The notes: generated by a model not told the origin, from the sequence alone. A DNA stretch of 64,000 nt from an uncultured Parabacteroides sp. (GCA_934725305.1 CAKVBA010000007.1:19007-83006); one strand, 5' to 3'; positions 44,840 to 54,194 are shown, counted from the stretch's first letter. Program-made: numbers and translations.

Positions 44840-46303
44840 ATGAAACATTTACCATTGGTTTCGGTGGTCATACCGGTCTATAATATGGAGGCTTATCTGG
44901 CGGAGACGCTTCGGTCGGTATTGGCATCCGACTATCCGGCCTTTGAAGTGGTCGTCATGGATGATGGCTCAAAGGATGATTCATTGGCTATTGCCCGACA
45001 GTTTGCATCGGCTGATGCCCGTGTGAGTGTCTATACACAGCCGAATGCCGGAGCGTGTGTAGCTCGAAATCAGGCTATCACCCGGACTAAAGGAAGGTAT
45101 ATTTTGCCGGTAGATGCAGACAACACCATTTCGCCCGACTTTATCCGCAAGGCTGTTGAGGTCATAGAGTCGGATGATGAGGTGAAAGTAGTCGCTCCTC
45201 GTGCCGATTTCGTGGGCGATCGTTCGGGTGAATGGCATTTGCCTCCCTTTTCCTTGTCTTTGCTGGCTCGTAAGAATATCATGGACACCTGTGCGTTGTA
45301 TCGCAAAGTCGACTGGGAGCGTGTGGGTGGCTATTGTGAAGAGATCGTTGCCCGTGAAGATTGGGAGTTTTGGATAGCTATGTTGAAAGATGGAGGCAAA
45401 GTGGTCCGGCTGTCTGAGATCTGCCTGCATTATCGGATACGTCAGCAGTCCAAGCGGGTTTCTGACCGCTCGCAGAAGCGTCATGTAGTGGAGGTGTTGA
45501 ACCGGCGTCATCCTGAATTCTTTGAGCGAGAGTTGGGCGGTACGCTACATCGCAGACGCTCGTGGTCGCGTGTGATTAATTTCTTCTATCGACTGATCCA
45601 TCCGCGTGTGGTTTGTGTGAATGAAGTCTACGAAGAGCTGACCTATTTTGTCAAGGTGATGCCTCGTCTTTTCCGCTATGAAAAAGGAGAACTGATTTAT
45701 AAAGGGCGTAATGAACTGCGTGCTTTCCATTATAAAGGAATTGATATGGTGGTGAAATCGTTTCAGACACCCAATTGGGTAAACCGGATTGTGTATGGTT
45801 TGTTTCGTTCGTCCAAGGCAGAGCGTTCCTATAGATATGCTGATATGCTGCTAAAATCGGGCATCGGTTCACCGCGCCCCGTGGGCTATTACACCGAGCG
45901 TTATCTGCTGTTTTTCACTCGCAGCTATTATGTATCTTTGAAGTCACTATGTCCTTATACTTATTACGATCTGGTGAAGAGAGACTTTCCAAACCGCGAT
46001 GAAATTCTGAGAGCTATTGCCCGCACAACGGCTCGCATGCATGAATGTGGTTATCTTCATAAAGACTACTCAAGAGGGAATATCCTGTTTCGAGAGAGAG
46101 AAAAGGGCGTAGAGGTTGAGATTATCGACCTGAACCGCATCCGCTTCCGTAAGATTGGATTGGAAGAGGGTTGCAAGAACTTTGAGCGATTGCCGGGAAC
46201 AGATGACATGCTGGCCGTATTGGCTGACGAATATGCCAAGGCACGGGGATTTGATGCAGAGGAATGTCTGAAACAGATCAAACGTTATCATGTAGGGAAC
46301 TGA
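44840..46303 (+). CDS. Fusion of a GT2 glycosyltransferase and an LPS-core-type kinase
   Basis: A 487-residue two-domain protein. Residues 1-240 form a GT2 transferase: VSVVIPVYNMEAYLAETLRS, VMDDGSKDDS, and ILPVDADNTISPDF with the DXD. Residues about 270-487 form a kinase-like domain related to RfaP/WaaP/KdkA kinases: a Lys-containing N-lobe (HYKGIDMVVKSF), a catalytic loop LHKDYSRGNILF with Asp about residue 409 and Asn 414, and a metal-binding IIDLNRIRF. Such kinases phosphorylate heptose or Kdo of the LPS core. One protein could add a sugar and phosphorylate it or its neighbour (inference). Confidence 0.85.
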   Translation: MKHLPLVSVVIPVYNMEAYLAETLRSVLASDYPAFEVVVMDDGSKDDSLAIARQFASADARVSVYTQPNAGACVARNQAITRTKGRYILPVDADNTISPDFIRKAVEVIESDDEVKVVAPRADFVGDRSGEWHLPPFSLSLLARKNIMDTCALYRKVDWERVGGYCEEIVAREDWEFWIAMLKDGGKVVRLSEICLHYRIRQQSKRVSDRSQKRHVVEVLNRRHPEFFERELGGTLHRRRSWSRVINFFYRLIHPRVVCVNEVYEELTYFVKVMPRLFRYEKGELIYKGRNELRAFHYKGIDMVVKSFQTPNWVNRIVYGLFRSSKAERSYRYADMLLKSGIGSPRPVGYYTERYLLFFTRSYYVSLKSLCPYTYYDLVKRDFPNRDEILRAIARTTARMHECGYLHKDYSRGNILFREREKGVEVEIIDLNRIRFRKIGLEEGCKNFERLPGTDDMLAVLADEYAKARGFDAEECLKQIKRYHVGN

Positions 46304-46340
46304 GAGGAATAGAAACGTGTAAATAAAGGGATAGATAGTT

Positions 46341-47249
46341 ATGGGTAGTTTGTTTATGCTGAAAAAAGTGTTGAAGGCTGTGTCAGAAGGACCTCAGCTG
46401 TTTAGACGATGTAGTAATCCGAAGTTAATAATGACTCTATTGGTTAAGGATGAGGTAGATATGCTGGAAGAGAATTTGCTTTTTCATCATTCGATGGGTG
46501 TGGATGGATTTATTGTGACAGATAACAACTCGACCGACCGCACACCTGAAATTATCCGGAAATATAAAGAGAAAGGATGGATTCTGGAGGCATTGAGCGA
46601 AACGGGCACCAATTATGCACAGAAAAAGTGGGTTGATCGGATGATCTGGTTGGCCAAGACTCGATATAAGGCAGATTGGATCATCAATTCCGATGCCGAT
46701 GAGATGTGGTATGCACCGTCGGGCAATCTGAAGGATGAACTGATAACTACCAAAGCCAATGTGCTGGTTTGTGAGTTGCAGAATGTCTATCCTGAAGAGG
46801 GTAAACCTTTCTGGCAATGGTCTCATACGGTGAAGGCGGTGAAAAATCCTGACGCCTATCAGTTGTCTCCATATTCCATTTTTACCCCTAATCGTCATAA
46901 GGTGATTCATCGGGCTGCCGGTTATCTTCAGATCTCGATGGGCAATCATAAGGTGATGATGCTTCCGCGTAGAAAAGTGAAAAGTTCTATTTATATTTAC
47001 CATTATTGTGTTCGGGGCAAACAGGCTTTTCTGAAGAAGATGATCAATGGCGGACAGCAGTTGGAGCAGGGACAGCAGAAACATGGCGGACGCCATTGGC
47101 GTTATTTCTATCAGCTTTATAAAGAGGGACAGCTGGAGCAGGAGTATGACCGTGTTATTGGGTCGGCTTCGTTTGAACAGTTGCGAAACGAAGGCTTTAT
47201 CTATGAGGATAAAACTATTCCGGATTATTTCAAACAGTTGATGAAATAG
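46341..47249 (+). CDS. Glycosyltransferase (GT2_4/GT92-like)
   Basis: A 302-residue transferase. The pattern IMTLLVKDEVDMLEENLLFH, GFIVTDNNSTDRTPEII and WIINSDADEMWY fits the Glyco_tranf_2_4 group, with SDADE as the metal-binding motif. The usual family length is about 280-320. The sugar is unknown. It lies 37 bp after the GT2-kinase fusion in the same run. Confidence 0.84.
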   Translation: MGSLFMLKKVLKAVSEGPQLFRRCSNPKLIMTLLVKDEVDMLEENLLFHHSMGVDGFIVTDNNSTDRTPEIIRKYKEKGWILEALSETGTNYAQKKWVDRMIWLAKTRYKADWIINSDADEMWYAPSGNLKDELITTKANVLVCELQNVYPEEGKPFWQWSHTVKAVKNPDAYQLSPYSIFTPNRHKVIHRAAGYLQISMGNHKVMMLPRRKVKSSIYIYHYCVRGKQAFLKKMINGGQQLEQGQQKHGGRHWRYFYQLYKEGQLEQEYDRVIGSASFEQLRNEGFIYEDKTIPDYFKQLMK

Positions 47250-47281
47250 ATTTAAGGCCAGTCTGTGGCTCATATATATTA

Positions 47282-48175
47282 ATGTATAGTATGAAACATG
47301 CTTTTTTAATCATTGCCCATGCCGAGTATCCGGTGTTAGAGGTGCTGTTGCGTATGCTTGATGATGAACGCAATGATGTATATCTGCATATTGACAGACG
47401 ATCTACGGCTTTATACAATCAGATCGCCTCTTTTCAGATGAAGCGGGCCTCGCTCTATCTGTTGCCTCATTCGATAAAGGTTTGTTGGGGCGATATCAGT
47501 CAGGTTGAGGTGGAGTATCTATTGTTTCAGACTGCAGCTGCACGCGAACCTTATGCCTATTATCATCTGTTGTCGGGTGTAGATTTGCCGATACAGACAC
47601 AAGATGACATTCATGCTTTCTTTCAGAAGCATCAGGGCAAAGAGTTTGTCGGCTTTTGGCAGGATAGCCACCATCAGCGCGATTTGGATCGCAAGGTGTC
47701 GCGCTATTATTTCTTTACCAAACAGCTTAAAGCCAAGAGAGGATTATCCCGCTCCATCATGTCGTGTGGTCGCAATATGGCGCTGGCTGTACAAAAGATC
47801 TCGCGTTATCGGCGTTCACATGAGGTGCCCTTTATGAAAGGTCCTAATTGGGTAAGTGTTACTCATGATTTTGTGCAGTATCTGATCAGTCAGAAACCGT
47901 TTGTCATGAGGCGTTTCCGTTATACTCTCTGTCCGGATGAGATATTTCTGCAGACCATTTTGTGGGATTCACCCTATCAAGACAGAATCTATATTGTGCA
48001 CGATGCAGAGCGAGGAAGTGTGCGTGAGATCGACTGGGAGCGTGGCAATCCCTATGTTTGGGAAGATCAGGATAGTGATGAACTGTTCCGCTCTGAAAAG
48101 ATGTTTGCCCGAAAGTTTACTTCCGAACAGATGGATGTAGTGCGCAAGATACAGCAACGATATGGCAGTCTGTAG
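47282..48175 (+). CDS. GT14-family beta-1,6-N-acetylglucosaminyltransferase-like protein
   Basis: A 297-residue protein of the branching GlcNAc-transferase (GT14) type. MKHAFLIIAHAEYPVLEVLL, VYLHIDRRS, WGDISQVEVEYLLFQTAA and YYHLLSGVDLPIQTQDD are the family's conserved segments. Unlike other GT-A enzymes this family lacks a clear DXD. The start may be the second Met (47291). It is last in the glycan cluster; its stop lies 2 bp from the stop of the converging RNase H gene, leaving no room for a separate terminator. Confidence 0.85.
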   Translation: MYSMKHAFLIIAHAEYPVLEVLLRMLDDERNDVYLHIDRRSTALYNQIASFQMKRASLYLLPHSIKVCWGDISQVEVEYLLFQTAAAREPYAYYHLLSGVDLPIQTQDDIHAFFQKHQGKEFVGFWQDSHHQRDLDRKVSRYYFFTKQLKAKRGLSRSIMSCGRNMALAVQKISRYRRSHEVPFMKGPNWVSVTHDFVQYLISQKPFVMRRFRYTLCPDEIFLQTILWDSPYQDRIYIVHDAERGSVREIDWERGNPYVWEDQDSDELFRSEKMFARKFTSEQMDVVRKIQQRYGSL

Positions 48176-48177
48176 AG

Positions 48178-48813
48178 TTACTTTCTGCCAAAGTCGGCCG
48201 GGATTTCACCCCAGACGCTGGTCTCCCATTTATAGATAGGAGTGGAGTATTCGTTCTCGTTGAGCCACTTCTCAGCTCGTTCAATCAGATCGAAGATCAC
48301 TTCATTATCGGGCAAGCGTTCCAGCAGAGTTTTGCATTTCTTCTTTTTGACCCAGCTGATGGCATTGCGGCTATCGGAGTAGATAGGCAATGAGCTGTTC
48401 TTTTGTTTGAGCAGGGCCAATCCATGAACGAGGGCTAAGAACTCACCGACATTATTGGTGCCCTTCTTTAACGGACCGATGTGGAAGATTTCTTGTCCGG
48501 TAGCTGTATAGACTCCGCGATATTCCATATCACCCGGATTACCGCTGCAGGCCGCATCAACCGCCAGACTTTCTTCGATGGGTTTGCCGATAGGAGCCAC
48601 AGGCGACAATTTGTCAATGGCTTTGGGCGAAGAGACTGTTTTCAGGTAATGGACATATCCTTGTTCATAAGCCAAAGCCGCCTCGTCTCTTGTCTCAAAC
48701 GATTTGTATTTGGCTCCTTTTTGGTTTTCTACCTGAGCTTTACAGTCGGCCCAGTTGTCATAGATACCAGGAGTCACTCCTTTCCATACCACATAATATT
48801 TGTTCTTTGCCAT
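48178..48813 (-). CDS. Ribonuclease H with N-terminal viroplasmin (hybrid-binding) domain
   Basis: A 211-residue enzyme cleaving the RNA strand of RNA-DNA hybrids. Residues 1-48 (YYVVWKGVTPGIYDNWADCK ... YKSFETRDEAALAY) form the caulimovirus VI/RNase H1 hybrid-binding domain, typical of eukaryotic RNase H1. The catalytic domain follows: AVDAACSGNP (Asp), NNVGEFLALVHGL (Glu), YSDSRNAISWV (Asp) and a final ADFGR (Asp). The start is the ATG at 48813 (MAKNKYYVV); an upstream in-frame start at 48849 is less likely. Confidence 0.88.
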   Translation of the reverse strand: MAKNKYYVVWKGVTPGIYDNWADCKAQVENQKGAKYKSFETRDEAALAYEQGYVHYLKTVSSPKAIDKLSPVAPIGKPIEESLAVDAACSGNPGDMEYRGVYTATGQEIFHIGPLKKGTNNVGEFLALVHGLALLKQKNSSLPIYSDSRNAISWVKKKKCKTLLERLPDNEVIFDLIERAEKWLNENEYSTPIYKWETSVWGEIPADFGRK

Positions 48814-48908
48814 TCTTGAAATCTCTTGTCGGTTGTGTATTAATCCCAAATCAAACGACCGAATTGTGCTAAATTAAAATCTAATGATCGATTCGGATTA
48901 AAATGGAA

Positions 48909-48947
48909 CAAATGTAGTGCTTTTTCGATTTTAAAAGCATACATTTG
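48909..48947. promoter_or_regulatory. Palindromic divergent promoter between the RNase H gene and aroK
   Basis: CAAATGTA (48909-48916; TACATTTG on the minus strand) faces TACATTTG (48940-48947). The symmetry continues inward as TGCTTTT and AAAAGCA, broken only by one extra G, around a short centre. Both -7 boxes match TAnnTTTG; aroK starts 22 bp after the right one. To its left, 48879-48898 reads TCTAATGATCGATTCGGATT, a lone variant of the MITE end. Confidence 0.55.
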
Positions 48948-48969
48948 TGAAAACTATCCTAAAAACAGT

Positions 48970-49512
48970 ATGAGGCGTGTTTATTTGATGGGTTACATGG
49001 GAGCAGGCAAGACCACTTTAGGTAAGGCTTACGCCAAAATGGCCGGACTTTCGTTTATTGATTTGGATTATTACCTGGAAGGTCGTTTCCATAAGACAGT
49101 GCGACAAGTCTTTGCAGAGAAGGGCGAAGACGCCTTTCGCGAACTTGAACGGCGTATGTTACATGAGGTGGCGGAATTTGAAGATGTTGTGATTTCAACA
49201 GGTGGAGGAACGCCCTGCTTCTTTGATAATATAGACTTTATGAATGCGACAGGAACAACTGTCTATCTGAATGTGTCGGTTCAGGAGTTGGTTAACCGAT
49301 TAGAATTATGTAAACATACACGTCCGGTGTTGAAGGATCGTTCGGGCGATGAGCTTTTGCAGTTTGTTGCTGAGAATCTGCAAAAGCGTGAACCTTTCTA
49401 TCGGAAAGCATCTGTGTTGTTTGATGCAGAGGTGATGCTGACCAAAGATGATGTGGTTCACATGGCCGAACGGCTCGATCAGCAGTTGAAAAGGTTACCA
49501 GAGAGAAAGTAA
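48970..49512 (+). CDS. aroK: Shikimate kinase
   Basis: A 180-residue P-loop kinase making shikimate 3-phosphate for aromatic amino acids. Walker A is GYMGAGKTTLG (8-18), the shikimate-binding Asp lies in FIDLDYYLE, the lid Arg region is near FRELERRML, STGGGTPC is the Walker B-like loop, and HTRPVL closes the active site. It is followed 9 bp later by an alanine dehydrogenase gene. Confidence 0.94.
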   Translation: MRRVYLMGYMGAGKTTLGKAYAKMAGLSFIDLDYYLEGRFHKTVRQVFAEKGEDAFRELERRMLHEVAEFEDVVISTGGGTPCFFDNIDFMNATGTTVYLNVSVQELVNRLELCKHTRPVLKDRSGDELLQFVAENLQKREPFYRKASVLFDAEVMLTKDDVVHMAERLDQQLKRLPERK

Positions 49513-49521
49513 TGAATCTGT

Positions 49522-50724
49522 ATGGATACAAAGCAAAGGACTGAAAGTTATATTCCACAAGAGCTGTTGCGGGAACTGGTCAAGACGGGAAACCGTCTGG
49601 TGATAGGCATTCCGTGTGAGCAGACAGAAGGAGAGCGACGTTTAGCTCTCACTCCCGAAGCTGTATCAGTATTGACAGATTGTGGATATAGAGTTTGGGT
49701 AGAGACAGGAGCCGGATTAGGTATTAACTATTCAGATGCCTGTTTCTCGGAAGCAGGAGCAGAGATTGTCTCGTCTCCCAGTGAAGTATATCAGGCCGAT
49801 GTGATATTGAAGGTGTTGCCACCCAAGCCTGCCGAAGTGGCATGGATGCGTCCTCGTACTACATTGCTTTCCATGATCTCCTTTAACCGCTTTGCACAAG
49901 AGGCCTTTGAGGGGATGATGGTTAAGCGGATTACCGGTATTGCCTATGAACTGATGTCGGATGAGTATCAGAAATCGCCGGTCTTGAATGTGATTTCTGA
50001 GATAGAGGGAGCCGCCTCTATTACGATTGCCTCAGAGCTGCTCTGTAATACGCAAGGTGGGAAAGGTGTGTTGTTAGGAGGAGTTCCCGGAGTGTCACCG
50101 ACAGAAGTGGTAATTATAGGTGCAGGCAGTGCGGGAACTGTCGCTGCTCGGGCTGCTTTGGCATTGGGAGCATTGGTCAAGGTCTTCGACGATGATATAC
50201 AGAAACTACGTACCATTCAGCAGGTGTTGGGGCAGAATGTGTTTACATCCACATTCCATCCGAATGTGTTGCACAACGCATTTCGCAGTGCCGATGTGGT
50301 GATAGGTGCTATGCGCTATATCAACACCCATCATCGCTATGTGATTGCGGAAGAACTGGTACAAGATATGAAACGGGGAGCATTGGTTATTGATCTTCGG
50401 ATGAGTCAGGGCGGTTGTTTTGAAACCACATGCTGTCTGTCTTCGTCCGATCCGGATGTGTTTGAACAATATGGTGTTTTACATTATTGTAAGACGGACA
50501 TCAGTAATCGAGTGGCACGCACTACATCGATGGCATTCAGTAACATATTTGTCCCACTGTTGCGCTCTTTGGGAGAGAATGGATCCGTTCAGGGGTTGAT
50601 ACAGAGTGACGGAGGCTTTCGTTCAGGCATTTATATGTATGGAGGGCGTCCGGTCAACAATTATGTAGCAAATCATTTCAATCTATCAGCCAACAGCTTG
50701 GATCTCTATCTGTCGGCGTTTTAA
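49522..50724 (+). CDS. Alanine dehydrogenase / PNT-family NAD(P) enzyme
   Basis: A 400-residue member of the alanine dehydrogenase/transhydrogenase family, which interconverts alanine and pyruvate with NADH. IGIPCEQTEGERRLALTPEAV is the N-terminal signature (with the substrate Arg), a Lys follows in VILKVLPP, and the Rossmann loop VVIIGAGSAGTVAARAALALGA lies at about 197-218. An N-terminal 30-residue extension precedes the domain. It is slightly longer than usual (about 370). The family pattern is clear, but alanine specificity is not proven. Confidence 0.84.
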   Translation: MDTKQRTESYIPQELLRELVKTGNRLVIGIPCEQTEGERRLALTPEAVSVLTDCGYRVWVETGAGLGINYSDACFSEAGAEIVSSPSEVYQADVILKVLPPKPAEVAWMRPRTTLLSMISFNRFAQEAFEGMMVKRITGIAYELMSDEYQKSPVLNVISEIEGAASITIASELLCNTQGGKGVLLGGVPGVSPTEVVIIGAGSAGTVAARAALALGALVKVFDDDIQKLRTIQQVLGQNVFTSTFHPNVLHNAFRSADVVIGAMRYINTHHRYVIAEELVQDMKRGALVIDLRMSQGGCFETTCCLSSSDPDVFEQYGVLHYCKTDISNRVARTTSMAFSNIFVPLLRSLGENGSVQGLIQSDGGFRSGIYMYGGRPVNNYVANHFNLSANSLDLYLSAF

Positions 50725-50820
50725 TGTTAAAATATTTGCTACCGCCGAACTTTATGCTTTCCTTTGTGTAAAAATAAATATTTACGCGTTAGATACGTTA
50801 GTTAAATTAGAAATAATACT

Positions 50821-52668
50821 ATGGTAGAACAGACAAAAGTAACAACTCTAGACAAGGTTGTCATCCGTTTCTCTGGAGACTCGGGTGATGGTATGCAGTT
50901 GGCCGGAAACATTTTTTCCACTATTTCGGCTACTGTAGGAAATGGAATCAGTACATTCCCCGATTATCCTGCCGATATCCGTGCCCCGCAAGGCTCATTG
51001 ACTGGTGTATCAGGTTTCCAGGTGCATATTGGTGCTGGAAAGGTTTATACTCCTGGTGACAAGTGTGACGTATTGGTTGCAATGAATGCAGCAGCATTGA
51101 AGACTCAATATAAATTTGCTAAACCGACCGCTTGTATTATCATTGATACAGATTGTTTCCAGCAGGCAGATCTTGACAAGGCAGCATTTAAGACAGATAA
51201 TCCGATCGAAGAGATGGGTATCAAGCAGGATGTAATTGCTGCACCTATTTCTCAGATGGTTAAAGACTGTTTGGCTGAGACAGGTATGGACAACAAGTCT
51301 ATGTTGAAATGCCGTAACATGTTTGCATTAGGTTTGGTTTGCTGGTTGTTTAATCGTGACTTGTCTATTGCTGAGAACTTCTTGCGTGAAAAGTTTGCTA
51401 AAAAGCCGGCTATCGCAGAAGCTAATATTAAGGTGATCCATGCTGGTTATGACTATGGTCATAATACTCATGCTTCTGTTGATCATACTTACAAAGTAGA
51501 AACTAAAGTAAAAGTTCCTGGAAAATATATGGATATCAGCGGTAACAAAGCAACTGCTTATGGTTTAATCGCTGCATCTGAAAAGTCTGGTTTGAGATTG
51601 TTCTTGGGTTCATACCCTATCACTCCGGCTACAGATATTTTGCATGAACTATCTAAACATAAATCATTAGGTGTAACAACAGTTCAGTGCGAAGATGAGA
51701 TTTCAGGATGTGCAACTGCGGTAGGTGCCTCTTTCGCAGGTGCTTTGGCTGTAACATCTACATCAGGTCCTGGTGTTTGTCTGAAGTCTGAAGCTATGAA
51801 CTTGGCTGTTATCACAGAGTTACCTTTGGTTGTAGTTGACGTACAGCGTGGTGGTCCTTCAACAGGTCTTCCTACTAAGTCTGAACAGACCGACTTGTTG
51901 CAGGCTTTGTTTGGACGTAACGGTGAATCTCCTATGCCTGTTATCGCAGCAGCTTCTCCGACTCACTGTTTCGACGCAGCTTTCGATGCATGTCGTATCG
52001 CATTGGAACACATGACTCCGGTTGTTTTGTTGACAGATGGTTTCGTAGCAAACGGTTCAGGTGCATGGCGTTTGCCTAACCTGGCAGACTATCCTGCTAT
52101 CCGTCCTCCTTATGTAACTCCGGAAATGAAAGACAACTACACTCCGTATCAGCGTAATCCGGAAACAGGAGTTCGTTATTGGGCAATCCCGGGTCAGGAA
52201 GGATTTACTCATATCTTAGGAGGTTTGGAAAAAGACAGCAATACTGGTGCTATCTCAACTGATCCTGAAAACCATAACTTGATGACTCATTTGCGTGCTG
52301 AAAAGGTTGCTAAGATTCCTGTTCCAGACGTGGAAGTTCATGGATGTGCTGACGATGCAGATCTGTTGATCGTTGGTTTTGGTGGTACTTACGGACATCT
52401 TTATTCAGCAATGGAAGAGATGATCGCAGCTGGTAAGAAGGTCGCTTTGGCTCACTTTACTCACTTGAATCCGCTGCCTAAGAATACTGAAGCAGTATTG
52501 AAGAAATATAAGAAAGTGGTAGTGGCTGAACAGAATATGGGTCAGTTTGCTGGTTATCTTCGTATGAAGATCGACGGCTTCAATCCTTATCAGTATAATG
52601 AGGTGAAGGGTCAGCCGTTTGTTGTCAGCGAATTGATTGCGGCTTTCGAGAATATTTTGAGTCTGTAA
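50821..52668 (+). CDS. korA: 2-oxoacid:ferredoxin oxidoreductase, alpha subunit (fused gamma-alpha)
   Basis: A 615-residue subunit of a 2-oxoglutarate-type ferredoxin oxidoreductase. Residues about 10-190 are the gamma domain (VIRFSGDSGDGMQLAGNIFS), and 200-615 the alpha domain with the pyrimidine-binding core (LFLGSYPITPATDILHELS, TSTSGPGVCLKSEAMNLA, DVQRGGPSTGLPTKSEQTD). It converts a 2-oxoacid and CoA to an acyl-CoA, reducing ferredoxin, and can run in reverse. The beta subunit gene follows 15 bp later. Oxoglutarate is inferred from family context. Confidence 0.9.
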   Translation: MVEQTKVTTLDKVVIRFSGDSGDGMQLAGNIFSTISATVGNGISTFPDYPADIRAPQGSLTGVSGFQVHIGAGKVYTPGDKCDVLVAMNAAALKTQYKFAKPTACIIIDTDCFQQADLDKAAFKTDNPIEEMGIKQDVIAAPISQMVKDCLAETGMDNKSMLKCRNMFALGLVCWLFNRDLSIAENFLREKFAKKPAIAEANIKVIHAGYDYGHNTHASVDHTYKVETKVKVPGKYMDISGNKATAYGLIAASEKSGLRLFLGSYPITPATDILHELSKHKSLGVTTVQCEDEISGCATAVGASFAGALAVTSTSGPGVCLKSEAMNLAVITELPLVVVDVQRGGPSTGLPTKSEQTDLLQALFGRNGESPMPVIAAASPTHCFDAAFDACRIALEHMTPVVLLTDGFVANGSGAWRLPNLADYPAIRPPYVTPEMKDNYTPYQRNPETGVRYWAIPGQEGFTHILGGLEKDSNTGAISTDPENHNLMTHLRAEKVAKIPVPDVEVHGCADDADLLIVGFGGTYGHLYSAMEEMIAAGKKVALAHFTHLNPLPKNTEAVLKKYKKVVVAEQNMGQFAGYLRMKIDGFNPYQYNEVKGQPFVVSELIAAFENILSL

Positions 52669-52683
52669 TTCTTTTTTAATGAA

Positions 52684-53751
52684 ATGAAAGAAGCAGAGAC
52701 TCAAGTAACAACTCACAAACTAACAATTAAAAATTCAGAAACAGACATGTGCGAATATACAGCAAAAGATTATAAAAAAGGACAGCCTCGTTGGTGTCCA
52801 GGTTGCGGCGACCATTTCTTTTTGGCTTCGTTGCACAAAGCGATGGCAGAGCTGGGTGTAGCACCCTATAACACAGCCGTTATTTCAGGTATCGGTTGTT
52901 CAAGTCGTCTTCCTTATTATATGAATACATATGCAATGCAGACTATTCACGGTCGTGCAGCAGCTATCTCTACAGGTTTCAAGGTGGTTAAACCGGAAAT
53001 GACTGTATGGCAGGTATCAGGTGATGGTGATGGTTTGGCTATCGGTGGTAACCACTTTATCCATGCTATCCGTCGTAATATCGATATCAATATTCTGTTG
53101 CTCAACAACCGTATCTATGGTTTGACTAAGGGTCAGTATTCACCGACATCTCCTCGTGGATTCGTCAGCAAATCTTCTCCTTATGGAACAGTAGAAGATC
53201 CGTTCCGTCCGGCAGAGCTTTGCTTTGGTGCTCGTGGTCGTTTCTTCGCTCGCGCGGTTGCAACGGATGCTCAGGGTACAGTTGATATTCTGACTGCAGC
53301 TGCTAAGCATAAAGGAACTTCAGTATGTGAAATTCTGCAGAACTGTGTTATCTTCAACGATGGTATCCATGAATCAGTTTATTCAAAGGCTGGACGTGCT
53401 AAGAATGCTATCTATTTGGAACATGGCAAACCTATGATCTTCGGTGAAAACCGTGAATATGGTTTGATGCAGGAAGGCTTCGGCTTGAAGGTTGTAAAAT
53501 TGGGCGAAAACGGTATCACTGAAAAGGATATCCTTGTTCATGATGCTCATTGTATGGACAACACATTGCAGCTGAAATTGGCTTTGATGGAAGGTCCGGA
53601 CTTCCCGGTTGCATTAGGTGTTATTCGTGATGTTGAAGCTCCTACTTATAACGATGCTGTTAACGAACAGATCGAAGAGGTAACAGGCAAGAAGAAATAT
53701 CACAATTTTGAAGAGCTGTTGATGACTAACGATATCTGGGAAGTGAAATAA
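52684..53751 (+). CDS. korB: 2-oxoacid:ferredoxin oxidoreductase, beta subunit
   Basis: A 355-residue thiamine-diphosphate-binding partner of the upstream alpha subunit. The TPP site spans RWCPGCGDHFFLASL and VSGDGDGLAIGGNHF with a metal-binding LLNNRIYGLTKGQYSPTS. Homologues usually start near MCEYTAKDYKKGQPRWCPG, which here begins at 52747; the 21 residues before it may be a real extension or an over-extended start. Oxidoreductases of this kind feed succinyl-CoA or 2-oxoglutarate interconversion in anaerobes. Confidence 0.9.
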   Translation: MKEAETQVTTHKLTIKNSETDMCEYTAKDYKKGQPRWCPGCGDHFFLASLHKAMAELGVAPYNTAVISGIGCSSRLPYYMNTYAMQTIHGRAAAISTGFKVVKPEMTVWQVSGDGDGLAIGGNHFIHAIRRNIDINILLLNNRIYGLTKGQYSPTSPRGFVSKSSPYGTVEDPFRPAELCFGARGRFFARAVATDAQGTVDILTAAAKHKGTSVCEILQNCVIFNDGIHESVYSKAGRAKNAIYLEHGKPMIFGENREYGLMQEGFGLKVVKLGENGITEKDILVHDAHCMDNTLQLKLALMEGPDFPVALGVIRDVEAPTYNDAVNEQIEEVTGKKKYHNFEELLMTNDIWEVK

Positions 53752-53781
53752 ATTCTCGCGATAATCAGTTCTTGATATCAT

Positions 53782-53825
53782 AAGAGGGGATAGCGTCTGT
53801 ATGTATAGGCGTTATCCTCTTTTTA
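53782..53825 (+). terminator. Terminator after korB
   Basis: AGAGGGGATAGCG pairs with CGTTATCCTCT (one bulged G) around a short loop and leads into TTTTT. Confidence 0.7.
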
Positions 53826-53858
53826 TGTTCGGAATTAACTAAAAAAATAGAGAAACGC

Positions 53859-54194
53859 TTTGAGGTTTTTCTCGTTAATAATTTGTACTTTTGTAAGCAG
53901 TTAAAAAGATCGGTTTGCTGGCCGATTACGTGGTAGGTAAAGAGGTTGTTAGTCCCGAATTGTCAACTCTATGTTGCAAAATAATAGCGTTTTGAGTGGG
54001 AAGAGGAAAAAAGCATGTATATTACTGAAAAATTTCCTTAATAGGAGATGCGCTATGGAATTTTGTATTACTTTTGTACCGCGTTAAACAAGATAAAATC
54101 ACAGCAAGTTTGGAACAAAACAGATTTTTCTTGTGTTTAAAAATCGAGTATAGAGAAAAGTTATATAAAGTCAATCATTTAAATTAATTACAAG
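53859..54194 (+). promoter_or_regulatory. Upstream region and candidate promoters of pckA
   Basis: Two -7 boxes reading TACTTTTG occur at 53886-53893 and 54069-54076. TTTG at 53859-53862 lies 23 bp before the first, slightly longer than the usual 19-21. A small hairpin GATCGG..CCGAT follows the first box. If the first box is used, the 5' leader would be about 300 bases, and 118 bases or less from the second. I see no known riboswitch in this gap. Confidence 0.45.

Noticed and set aside
53930..54060. A riboswitch in the pckA leader
   Set aside because: Only one short hairpin is visible and nothing matches a known aptamer core that I can recognise.
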